NCBI GenBank assembly: GCA_019973155.2
Contig: BPQB01000050.1
Location: forward strand, 124,001-188,000
Direction of reading: 5' to 3'
DNA from: Phanerochaete sordida
Lineage: Eukaryota > Basidiomycota > Agaricomycetes > Polyporales > Phanerochaetaceae
DNA: 64,000 nucleotides
The notes below the pieces were generated by a model, which saw nothing but the letters and a program-made list of their open reading frames with translations, did not search any database and was not told where the DNA came from. Of this stretch, positions 10,904 through 21,800 are shown in pieces; the stretch's first letter is position 1; every line of letters starts with the position of its first letter. Position numbers and translations under genes: made by a program.

Positions 10904-12025
10904 ATGCGCCTGTCTTCTGTTAAACGCTGTGCCTTCCGGACCGAACGTAACGCTTCGGAGGAGACGCTATGCGGTCTTGAAGAAAGCAAAGGGCTCGGGT
11001 CCATCCACTTGCCTCCAACTGAACAGGAGATAGTAGCCCCTCAACCGATGCAAATCCGTGCGTACCACTGTAGACTGTTATCTATGCATCGAAACCTGAC
11101 ATCGCCGCCTATAGGAGATGTCCCGAAAGTGTTTGACACTACAAAGCGGGCTAACATCGACGATCCGCTCAATCGCTACATCAAGGATACTCCGGTCAGT
11201 GCTGACGCGCCGCGGCCCACGTTCCTGCTCTTACGTGGAATACAGGACGGCGGGAAGCCTTCCGGTGCCCGTACTGCGGCGGGGCGGGCTGTGATGTACC
11301 TCTCGTACTCGAACGAGGCGCACGAGAAGATCAGCTGGACAATCAACCACGGCGAGTCTTACCTGCGCCTGTGAGTCTCGGGCAACGAGCCTGCGATAAA
11401 TGAGCAGTCGCTGACCGTACCTCCACGCAGCGGCGACCCCCTGCACAAGAAGAGCCGTCTGGCAAGGGTTGTGGAACGCGTCGTCGGGGTGCTCCTCGTG
11501 GGTCTTCTGACGGCCGAGCAGAAGAAGGTACGTGCGCGGGCATGGCGTCAGCGACCTCACTGATGGCCTCCCAGCGGCACGGAGAGTTCCTGCGCAAGCT
11601 GCGCGCCGCGCTCGAAGAGCTTTTTGGCGACGAGCTAGAGCGTATGGTGGAGCTCACGAGCATCGCGACCGCGCCAGAGCGGCAGGGACGCGGCTATGCG
11701 TCCGCTCTTGTGCACATCGTGACGGACCTGGTGAGTCCTGTGCAAATTTTGTTATTAAAAATCTTGCTGAATGCGCGTGGGATGTGTTAGGCGGACGCCC
11801 GCGGAGTCGACAGCTGGGTCGTCTCGAGCAACACCGCGAACCGCGGGTTTTACGGCTCTTTCGGGTACAAGCTCGCGAGGACAATCTACCTCGGCGGCGA
11901 CGATCCGACGTGGGAGAAGCCACCGGTGGCGGTCGACATTGTGAGTAGAGTCATGTAAAGGCATCCATGTAGCTGACGTGGTCCTGTAGATGGTGCGAAA
12001 GCCCAAGAGTATGCGGGAGAAGTAG
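10904..12025 (+). CDS. GNAT-family N-acetyltransferase, GNAT-3
   Basis: Seven exons (10904-11057, 11115-11194, 11246-11370, 11431-11527, 11575-11730, 11791-11940, 11990-12025) give 265 aa on the standard 80/125/97/156/150 template. Visible features are RANIDDPLNRY, WTINHGESYLRL, the CoA loop RQGRGYA and SSNTANRGFY. Exon 1 is poorly conserved; the frame is open back to 10730, so the ATG at 10904 is a choice. The C-terminal mini-exon encodes only MVRKPKSMREK. It has no partner in the inverted duplication, so it either predates that event or lies outside it. It is about as divergent from GNAT-2 as the more distant copies are. Confidence 0.83.
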
Positions 12026-12513
12026 GTCAGAGGACAATCAGGGAAAGCATCGTCGTCGGGTCGGGTCGGGTTAGGCTCATGCAAGCCCCACGAACAAAGG
12101 TCCTGAGCAAGGCTAGACGGTATGCCTCTGGTATGGAGGGCTTTCTTAACTCTTGGTACGATGCGAGCGGCCCTGAGAACTTCATTTCCGCAAATACATT
12201 CGATTGCACACGCCAGCTGGGAGAACGATGTACATCGTGGTAGAAACATGGCTTTCCAACGTTAGGTATGGGGAAAGGACCGGCCCCAGAGCGACTAGGG
12301 TCGTGAGTCGATGGGCCGCTGTGGTGACTGTCCGGAGTGAGCCACCGCAACGCGGGCGCATGCTGGCGTCCTGGCGTCGGACGCACGGACGCACAGGAGC
12401 GTTGGCGAGCTCCGTTGACCGTCGAACGCGTGCGGTGGCCGCAGGGGCCGAAAGTCTAAGACGGACTGCATCGTAGGGCGGGCAGCACTCTAAAAGCATG
12501 GTAAACCAGCATT
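12026..12513. other. Intergenic between GNAT-3 and the RRM gene
   Basis: The two genes converge here. Nothing beyond 3' flanks is seen. Confidence 0.5.
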
Positions 12514-14268
12514 CTAGGACTTGGACTTGCGAGGGAGCAGCAAGATTTCGGGCTTGGCCTGCGGGATTATAGGGTTCGCCTGCGGGGTTACAGGGTTCGC
12601 CTGCGCGGCGTTTACAGTCTCGGCTCGGCGCTTTGCGAGGTTCTGCACGAGGCTCTTCACCTCGGGCGAGTTACTCGGCTGCCAATCCTCTCCGAGGTAC
12701 TTCGCGATGCGCTCGAGGCGTCCCCACTGGTCGCGGCGGTGTACGTCGCGGAAGAGCTGCGTCTCCGCGTCGAGGCGCGCGCTTTTGTCGCCGGTGGTGA
12801 GACCATACCCGAACTTCTCGCCGCCGAAGTCGCGCCCCTGGACGCCGCCGACCGCGCGCCAGCCCTTCGGCTGCGGCGCGTAGGACGCGACGATCTGCTC
12901 GTCCCCGTTGACCTTCATCTCCCGCAGCCGCTCGAGCGCAGCCGCTGCGTGGGACGTCGTGTCAAACTCAAGGAAGGCGACGGTGCTACCTTTGCCTTCA
13001 CGCATCGCGCCAGGCGCTGAGTGAAACAGTAAGCGATGGCCCAGGCGACGTAGTTGCGACGACGTACGGTAGAACGTTTTCCATACGAACGGAGAGAGCC
13101 GTTCTGCAATCTCTTCCGTCGCCTTCTTTCCACCGGAGTATCCCTCGATCCTCAACGTGTGGTGCGGTGGGTGTTCGACTGGAGGCCGCCAAAAGTCCAT
13201 GCGAAGTAGTGATCCGAGGGCGGCGAGTTTGCCTGCCTTCCACGCCTCAACGGCCTTGCATGCTTCTTCAACAGTCGCAAATTCGATGAATGCCAAGTTT
13301 CGCGAGCTGTCGGCATAGTAGTCTACGCAAAGTCAGGTGGGCGACAGAGGTAGGACCGTGTGGACGTACTGATTGCAACACTTATAATTTCGCCATATGA
13401 CCTGAACACTCTCCGGAGAAGCTCTTCAGACACAGGTTTGCCGAACCTCGTCGCAAAAATCTTCCTGTGTGGAGGGTGCAGTTCGGCCGGAGCGGCGGCA
13501 GGCCTCACATACTTGTTCCCAACGCTCGGAGCTGCGAACTGCAAGCCCAATGGGACTTGATCGAATGCGAGCGGTGACGCCATGTGTGCGTCCATGACGG
13601 ATGATGCGTCCTCGGCGGAGCGAAAGTCGACGTAGGCGGTCCCCGGATGTCGGCCAAAGCGAATGTTCTCGACTTCAGCGTGTTTCGCAAATAGCTCGCG
13701 GAGGGCGCTCAGCTCTGTTTCCTCCTGCACATTGGTGACGTGCAGAGTCGGCGAAAGCATCATGGCGCCCAAGGAGCTCTTGTACCACTGCACTTTGATC
13801 TGGGCGTCGTTTACGGTGACTCCTTCAGATTTGTACATGTCGAGGGCCTTGGTGGCATCGTCAGCAAGACGAAACTCAATGAACGCGTGATCTTTGTTCA
13901 GCTTGAATGGTCCACCAACGTCCTCGCCTGTCAAATATGAGCGGGCAGGGTATGTTATCCAGTCAGGTGCACGCACTCGTCAAGATGGTTTGAATAGGGC
14001 CAAAGCACTCAAAAGCGGAGCGCAGGTCGTCGACGCTCGTTCCATCGGGGAGTCCATAGACACGTAGAGTTGTCCGAGGTCGCTTTATCTTCCGGTCATG
14101 CTCAAACGTCGAGTTATGTGCCTTGGTCTCCGGCGTCCGGAATTGATGCACTGGCGTCGTGTATGCGAAATTCCGAGTAGGAGTGTGTGGAATGAGGATT
14201 AATGAGTGATCGCGTGTAGTGATATGGCCGTAAGCCTGCAAGCTGAGGCGAAGTTGCCGACGGAACAT
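12514..14268 (-). CDS. Multi-RRM RNA-binding protein, probably mitochondrial
   Basis: Three exons (14268-13977, 13927-13370, 13322-12514) with 49- and 47-nt introns encode 552 aa. Four RRM-like units can be read: the first starts TLRVYGLPDGTS with RNP1-like KDHAFIEF, the second TLHVTNVQEETE with GTAYVDF, the third RKIFATRFGKPVS with NLAFIEF, and the fourth TLRIEGYSGG with STVAFLEF. The N-terminus (MFRRQLRLSLQAYG, Arg-rich, no acidic residues early, then TRNFAYTT) looks like a mitochondrial presequence. An alternative ATG at 14325 would add 19 residues. The C-terminal 100 residues are charged, ending in a short NP[VI][TI]PQA repeat (three copies). It probably acts in mitochondrial RNA processing or translation; that is inferred from the presequence and RRMs only. 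Confidence 0.8.
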
Positions 14269-17073
14269 GCAACAAACATGAAGGTCGGGACCAGGAGCGA
14301 GAACGCACGTATGAAGCGCCGGCAAGAGCCCAAACCGAGACCCCGACCACCACGGACCTGCTCAGCGCTCAGAGACCGGCTGCGCTTCCACCAGCACCGG
14401 GCAACAAGGATGGTAAGTGGAAGTGACGCTTTCCTTGCCATCGCATACTCATCCGATTGCAATCACAGTCAGATGGCTGCTCACACAACTGGTGGCCGGT
14501 TGTCTCAAAGTACAGTAAATGTTTTGCGCGGCGCTAGGTGGACGAAATATTTGTGGATCAGCCCGTCTGCGAAGCTGCAAACGCTTGCATAACCAGTGTG
14601 TTGGATAAAATTCCATGTTCGTATTGGCTGTGGACTATAAGGTATGTCATCTGAAGAGGACTAGTTCATTGCCGCTTGATCCAAACTCGCCGTAGGTCTT
14701 GAACGAACCGCCGCTACCAAAACAGCCCCGGGTCAGCTGCGCCTCCATGGTCAGCAGGACCGTCTGTTAGTTTGGGTCATGTTCCTCACGGGCATTTAGC
14801 ACACAGACATGGGCGATAATTTTGCCAGGAGCCGTTCTGGTAGGAAGCGACACTGCCGGTGCGTCGCGATGACAGAGCTAACAGCCTCGACATCCTCAGG
14901 CTCATCAAATGTTGCGGCCAACGCACGCGAGGACTGTTGAGGATATTTATCCCTTCACTCAGGGACGCCCAACAACGCGACTCGGTCAGGTAACAGACAG
15001 GGAGGAAAGCTCGCGCAATTAGCATGCTGACTGGTATCCTTCCGACCACGGGGCAGATATCGGGTTGTGCACGGGATCAAGTGCCCGGTATACGCACAGG
15101 GGGCTCACGAGAAGGATGACGGCACAGTCCAGGAACCCTTCCGTGGACGTCAGCCCAATGGGCGTGGTCGCGAGCTGAATGGTGTGGCGCTCAAAAAGCG
15201 GACGTGCGGGCACGCATATTCTCTGCCGCATCACTGTCAGTCTGACGCGTTCTCCTCGAATGCAGACGACGAGCATGAGATTCTGTGTGCAGGTATCGCA
15301 TTTCGCGGAGTTCCGCGGTATGGAAAGCTGGGCCGTCGGGAGCAACACGGCGAACCGTGGGTCCTCGGCTTCATGCCTGCGAACCTGAGGACGTTCTGTT
15401 TCCGCCACGAGGACCCTGCTCGACGAATTGTATTACCCAGTAGACCACCTCCGAGCGTGAGCGGTACCGTTCCTCGCCGCGCCTCGCGTAGCTGATTTTA
15501 TCCCGCAGATGGCTGGAGTAGCCAGCGGCCCCGGCGTAAAATAGGCCGCGGAAGCAGAAGGGCTGTCAAGCTTCCCGCAGAGGTGCTTTTGTGGTACGGC
15601 TCTGCAATCGATTGCACGTACACAGGCCGCACGTCGGAGCGCGCCGCTCCCGCCGCCACCATACAGAGGCACCTCTCCTGCCATGCTTGCTTGCAGGCCT
15701 GAGCGAGGCTGCGCGGCGCTGCGCCCACCGCCGCGAGGCCAGGGCGGTATCGCGTACGCATCATGCGGGAGCAGGGACGCTCTTATGACCCAGCCGTTAT
15801 GCAGAGCGCAATGAATGCGAGCATATTCTGGGACCCAGAACCCAAGGTCTCCCCGGGACTCCGCTGCGGGGGCATTTCATCAGGGCCTTGGTGACAAATC
15901 GAAGGTGTTCGTAACGGCAAGCACCTGGCCCGAGAGACGGTACGGAGCCACAGTACTTGATCCTGACAGTGAAGCTAGTGAAGGGCCGACTGCAGGGTAG
16001 GACTGCGATCGGAGGCAGCATCAGCAAGGTTTCCTGTCCGCTCGGCCTCCTATAACGGGCACCGATAATCTTTTGTGGCGAGGCGGTCTGGGGTTTGTGC
16101 GGATATAGCACTCACCGCTGGCTGAGCCTCCGGCATTTTCTCTGCCTGTACTGAGCTGCAAATTTCTAACTTTCGACCCAGCTCTGCCGCCACTCCGCCG
16201 GCCAGCCCTGCAGCGGAGCCAGGCGGGTGGCGCGCTACTCGCGTCCCCCGGGCGCCACGCACGGCCTCAAGGCAAGCTAGCGGACGGGCACCAGGCGCGC
16301 AGACAAGCACGGGGCCCTGTGGCGAGGCTGTACACGCCACACGCCGCCCAGCGGGCACGACAGAACCTTCGCGGGGCTAGCGAGGCGGCTGGGCCGCGCA
16401 CGATTCGCTGCCCAGCCAGGGCGGGCCCGCGGCCGCAGGGCGCACGCGCTGCGCGGAGAACACGCGCACGACGGCGCGCGCTGCGCAGAAATGAAACCCG
16501 GCGCGGGCCCAGGCTGTGCCGCCGTAGCCGGCGGGAGCGGGTTCGCAGGTTCGCGGCGCGGCACTAGTGTGGTGGCCGGCGGCTTCGGCGGCCGCGGGAC
16601 GCTGCCCCATACACAGGCTCGCGAATCCCGAAGCCGAGTGTAGGGACACCGGCGCCGTCGATACGCATTCGAGAATTGGGTAGACTGGCCGATTTCGACC
16701 TCGCGCACGTCTGTGATCCCGCTATCATGCTGGTAGCACCTGGAGACAATCGTGTTGCTGCACGAAGGTGATCCTATCTATGAGACAGGGCGTGGTCTAA
16801 GACAAGAGATGCAGAGACAGCGCAAAGAAGAGACAGAACACCCGCCCATCTGACCGTCGCTGACTACGCGAGCGCGATTCGGGCCGTCGCGGAGCTTCAG
16901 GACTTTGCGCGGAAGCCCGGGATGGTCGCAGAAGCATTCGCCAAGGCTAGAATCGATCATAGGCCTATTTGAACCGGCATCGGTGTGGTGAGGACCAAAG
17001 GGGATGATATAGAGGGAGGGTCGTGGAGCCTCGCTCGTGCAACGGGCAAGCCGGAGAGCTGATTGCTACCAAC
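14269..17073. other. Intergenic with GNAT relic and a GC-rich tract
   Basis: Apart from the decayed GNAT exons near 15.3-15.5 kb and a GC-rich stretch at about 15.6-16.7 kb, no gene is recognised. The GC-rich stretch yields overlapping Arg/Ala/Pro-rich frames on both strands, as expected of composition alone. Confidence 0.45.
15281..15530 (+). pseudogene. GNAT relic, last two exons only
   Basis: A decayed copy of exon 6 lies at about 15293-15456. It is recognisable by SWAVGSNTANRG and HEDP, which correspond to SWLVSSNTANRGFY and DDP in intact copies, and it still has a donor (gtgagc at 15457) and a 52-nt intron. The next exon starts with ATG at 15509, as in intact family members, but runs into a stop after three more codons. 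The frame between the motifs is broken and the CoA-loop exon is not recognisable. It is the same strand as GNAT-1 to GNAT-3. Confidence 0.6.
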
Positions 17074-18171
17074 CTAAGACGTGATGTCTTCAAGTTCCTC
17101 GATATCCTGATCGCTGAGGGTGCCGCTGAGGTATGTGGGGCCCCGGACGCGCTCCTTTGCGAGGGTATCGTTGTCCCAAATCGGCGTGCCCTCGAGCTTG
17201 GGCAGCGGGCGAGATTCCGCTATCTTGCGTAGGAAGCGGTACACCTCCTTGTAGTTCCCGACTGAGCACCAACCCGTCGCCCAGTTTACGACGATCGGCC
17301 AGGCAATGATGCTCGTGTCCTTGGTCGCGAGCGCCACGAGCTCATCTTCGTTCGTCGGGTTCAGATCGTAGCTAGCGCGCGAAGGTTTGAGGAAGGCTTT
17401 AGTGTACGACGGAGCTTGCGCCGCCATCATGGTCATGAGCTGCCGGAGCTGGAGCGGACGTGGTATCGTCGTGTTCACCTTGAGGTGGTATTCCAGCGGA
17501 GGAGGAGGGGGTGGGGGCATTATGTGCGTCGGGTCACCGCGCTGCCGACGCTTGATGGGCTTCGGCTGTGATGAGCGTTCACTCCGCGGCGGGAACGAAT
17601 TCGTGTTCGCTGATACGAGCAAGTCGAGGATTTTGCAGGACAGAGGGTTCTCGGGATTGTGACTGCAGCACCGCGTCAAAGCAGTGAGCTCTATGGGAGC
17701 CCACGACGTGCATAGCGCGACTCACAAGATCTCGATTTCTCCGTATCTCTTCTTCAGTGGTTTATTGTGCGCCAGGACCGCTCGCACAGGCTTCCACTCT
17801 GCCTCATTTGCTCCTCTTGGCTTCCAAGCCCGGGCTGGCTCCCTCAGGTCTTGTTCAAAACGCTTCTTCGGAAACTTGCCCTCGCCATCGCGCGCATTCC
17901 TCGAAGGCTCGCCGCGATTTGATTGGTGCGAAACGGAGTGTTTGCGCGGACCGCTTGGATGTGAAGTGGATGGCTCGGCTCTGGAGTTTCTGAGGTCCGC
18001 CTGGGCACGTTCACTGTCCGGTATACGGGGTCGAAGCCAAGAGCTGGCTTTAGATATCGCTGTTTGTGATATTCGTCGGCTAAGGGCGGTCTCTGCGGGC
18101 TGTATGCTCGAGCCAGTGACGAGCCGAGGTTTCGAGAGGGCTCGCGAGGCAAAGAATCTGAAAGACGACAT
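17074..18171 (-). CDS. Unrecognised basic protein with presequence-like N-terminus
   Basis: Two exons (18171-17726 and 17662-17074) are joined by a 63-nt intron with a perfect GTGAGT donor; the splice keeps the frame across IEIF-HNPENP and gives 344 aa. The N-terminus (MSSFRFFASRALSKPR) is Arg/Ser/Ala-rich with no acid, like a mitochondrial presequence. The first 150 residues are basic and low in complexity. The second exon holds a seven-proline run and a more conserved-looking region with WPIVVNWATGWCSVG, YKEVYRFLRKIAESRPLP and a C-terminal acidic end (SDQDIEELEDI). I do not recognise the family. A non-coding exon further upstream cannot be excluded, since an acceptor-like ctttcag overlaps the start region. 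Confidence 0.65.
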
Positions 18172-18328
18172 CTACGACAAGGCGCACCCGAGTCTTGTGA
18201 TGAAGGTTTCGACCAGCGTGGAATGACGTGAAGAACACACCTGTTTGCGCGCAGTGGAAGGTGCCAGAGCTGCCAGAGCTCGACGGAGTAGAGGTAGTCA
18301 ATATGGTCGAGGAAGAACAGTCCGCGTC

Positions 18329-18453
18329 AGTAAGGAATTGTTGTGAGGTAGTAATGCAGTAAGGATATGTTGCAAGGTAGTAAGTAAATGGATCAAACAT
18401 TAAGTAAATTTCGTAAGACGATTGATAAGTGAGTAAGGTAATGTTTACTTACT
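18329..18453. repeat. 29-bp tandem duplication beside an inverted GTAAGTAA repeat
   Basis: Units 18329-18357 and 18358-18386 both read agtaagga-t-tgttg--aggtagtaa and differ at a few sites. The arms agtaagtaaa (18379-18388) and tttacttact (18444-18453) are exact reverse complements separated by 55 nt and could form a hairpin. This AT-rich patch contrasts with the GC-rich surroundings. It could be the remains of a small non-autonomous element; no target-site duplication was identified. Confidence 0.55.
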
Positions 18454-18899
18454 TTGGCGTCTACTCCTTGTCCAGCGGCCCCAAGCACTGACTTGCGACT
18501 AGATTCACTGACAGTAACGCATTTCTCGCTCTCACAGCATCGCAGTGCCTTGACTCCCCTTCCACACAACTAAGCGCTATTTTTTCTCGCTCTCCTCGAT
18601 ATCCGCCGGCTCCGATACTGCCGCCTGAACGCGTTGTTAGTCGTGATGACCGAGGCAAGGCTAAATCCCCTTCGGACAACAGCACTTCCCAAGGGATGTA
18701 GCTGAATACCGGTATAGTCAATGATAGGCCTGTGTTATCGCATACATCATTACGCTGCTCAAGTTCGTGCCGCTTGCAGTAAGTCTTTGTTCTACGACGA
18801 TTTCGTACACAAGCGCGGATTGACGCGTCAACCCGCGCGGTTCCTTTCCTAGGCTTGCCAGCAGCATAGGCCGGCAACAACCTACGAACCGCTGTGCGA

Positions 18900-21800
18900 G
18901 TATTGACCTCTTGCTACATAGTCACCCGACATCGAGGCACGCTGAAAGCTCCCGTGCGCCACGTGCGGCTCCATATGCGGACATAGCGGTCGCAGGCCCG
19001 CCGTTTCTCGTTCACGTCGCAGACCCCGCCCGACGTCCACGGCGAGGTGACACACCGCGGCATACGTGCCTCCCCGCTGCTGCGACGGCCCTCGCGTGTC
19101 GGCGCCGGCGGGTGCGCGCGGTGCCGTGCGGCGTGCGGGAAGCAAAGGCCGCCGCCGGAATCACTGTCCGGGCCCCGCCCTCCGTCGACGATCCCAGCGG
19201 CGCGGCGCGCCACAAAGGCGGTGAGCATTAATGTTGCCTGCGATCACCATCGTCCGCGCCATCATTGCGCGTCGTGCAGGCTCCGCATCGTGTGCGGTGC
19301 CTCGCTCGCTGGCAGCCGCGATGTCGAGATGACGCAGACACCCGCGGGCAGAATCGTTTGGCAAAACGTACGCGCGAGACAGCGGGCCTCGCGACAAGGG
19401 CCCTCCGGTGCCCGCAGGCGATGCTCGGCCGCGTCAGCTTTGTCCTGGAGGCGTACGCGAGGGGGTCGGGCTGGGCGTGCGCTCATCAGGGTGATGGCTG
19501 GGCGTGCGCCACCATCTCCCGCGCCATGAGGCTATGAGCGACTGCTCGCCACAGGGGCGCACAATGTCCTCTCCTGGCTGCATACCGACCGCAGCGAGGG
19601 GTTTATTGCGCAGGACTGTTGGGGTCGCCTGGTGAGCCGGTTTCAGCCCGCGAGTCCACAGCCAGTAATCGATAATCACTGTAATTGCAGCGGCGAACGC
19701 AGCTTGTCGCCAACGAGCTGCACTCCCGCGGTGTTCTCGACGCGGGACCGGCTCTTTCGAGGCGGCCCGCGGCCGTCGATGGCACACGGGAAGACGACAG
19801 TTGGAATCTTCTTCTCGTCACCGCCGCAGGCGATCTCGGGCGCGCCCTCCCGCTGGACGCGCGCGCGAGCGATTGACAGCGAGAATTGCAGAAGGCTGAT
19901 CTGATGGCCCAGGGCCACGGCCGCGCGCGGACGCCCGCGGTGAGCTCGCGTTGCACTTCGCGCGAATCATCGCGTTGCTTCTGCACAAAGTTCCGACGCA
20001 CATCGGGCATGCGCGTGCGGCGTGCTGCACACGCGACGGGCCCTGGTCGTCGTCCATCGCGGCCATCGACGCAGACACAGCCCGTCGCGCAGCCCGCCTG
20101 GCCCGCGTGCGCGCGAGCGTGATAGCGTGCGGCGCGCGCACCCCGCACGCAGATTGCGTAGCCACGGCGGGCCTGATGCGTGGTGAGTGCACGCGTGCGC
20201 GCTGCCTATTGTCCGTGCGAAGCTAAAATTGCAGGCGACGCGGGTCTGCGCCATCGCAGCATCGCGTGCGATCATTGCGGTGGAACAGGGCCTGGCTCGT
20301 GCCCTCTCGCGCCTCCTTGCGATGCCTCGCTGCGCGCCTGACGCTGCGTGCTCGACGACGAACAGCAGGGCCGCGGTTTCATGTGACCGTGGGGCCATCA
20401 GGCTCCAAATGCAGAGTTCAGGCTCGCTTTTGCCAGCCCGCCATCGGCCGCGAGACGCTTTGCGCTGATGGCCTTTGCGTTTTCACGCGGCAGGGGCCGC
20501 TGCGCAGCTTCTAGCCCAGCGCAAGCTCCGTGCGGGGGTGCGTCCTGCTTTTCTACGTCTGAAAGGCTCTGCAGCGCCGCCGATGCGCCTCGGATTTGCG
20601 CTGGGTCGCGTTGGAAATGGCCCGCGGGAAGGTGCGGACGGGCGGGCGTTCCTCGGCGTATAGAGGCTATCATTCACGCGCCATCTCGCTCGCCACACTG
20701 TGCCTATCGCGGGCGGCAGGAACACGGGATGCGACCATCACGACGGTGCAGACATTCGAGAAAAGGCAGCGGCGGCGCGCGTCTGATGTCAGGCTGGAGC
20801 GCTTTGGGTGCCGAGCCCGCCGAGGGAACGCACCGGAAGTCGCACAGCGCGACGTCGAGGCCTTGGGCGTACGGCGAGCACTGCAGAGCAATAGTTGAGT
20901 GCGAAAACGCTATCAGCTCGCGTCTGTCCGCTGTCTTGGAATTCCCCGAATGCATTTTCACCTTACAGCAAGCTTCAGGACCGTCAAAGGCGGTAATTCG
21001 TATGCTGCAGTCCAGTGCTGTCCGCACACCGCGGGTCACACGTCGGCAACCCAAGCTGAGCTGAGGCGCACCTCGCGAGATATCTTGAGCCTCTGGATCA
21101 TTATCCAGGCAGCTGATGGTGGCTGCGGGGTGCTGGCGACGCTCCTTCGAGCCCTCCTTGTGGAGCCCTCGACCTGTGGCTCATTGATGGTGCACAGGAC
21201 GCACGTGAAGGCGAGTGATCACTCATCTTCCGCTGGATGCTTTCTCATCTTTGCCCCTCGAAAATGCAGCTGGCTGGTCTCGCCCTGGGGCGCCGCGGAC
21301 CGGCATCGCCCCGGCCGACGACGGACATATGGCCCTGCACGTCGTCCTGATCGCTTCGGGCACCGTGATCGTGGCCGCACGCGGAACCAGGCGAAATCTT
21401 TCGAGGGCGGCGCGGCAGCAGTCGGGGGCTGGATAGGCGGGCCTGGCGGCGGGCGCGCCACGTGCGCGAGCGCTGCCCAGCACGCGGCGCCTGCGCGGGC
21501 GCCCCTGAGGGGGGCTTCTTGCGTGCCGCCGGGATACGCCTGCCCGTTTCGGACGCGGATGACATAGGCCGATCGAGGATCGCGATCGCACAGGGACGCG
21601 CCCGCTGATGGCAGCAGCGCCGCGCGCCTGCGCCTGCCGTGAAGCCCGGGCGCGCGAGGCGCGCGCCCCCGCGCTCAGACAGCCGTCGGCTCGTCCGAAG
21701 CCTGCGGTTTGGGCGCGTGCCTCCGCCGTGCAGAGGCCTGCGCCCAGGCGCAGCCTCGTTGCTCTGCAAGCGAAATGTTAATCCTGAGCTCGCCCCCAGC

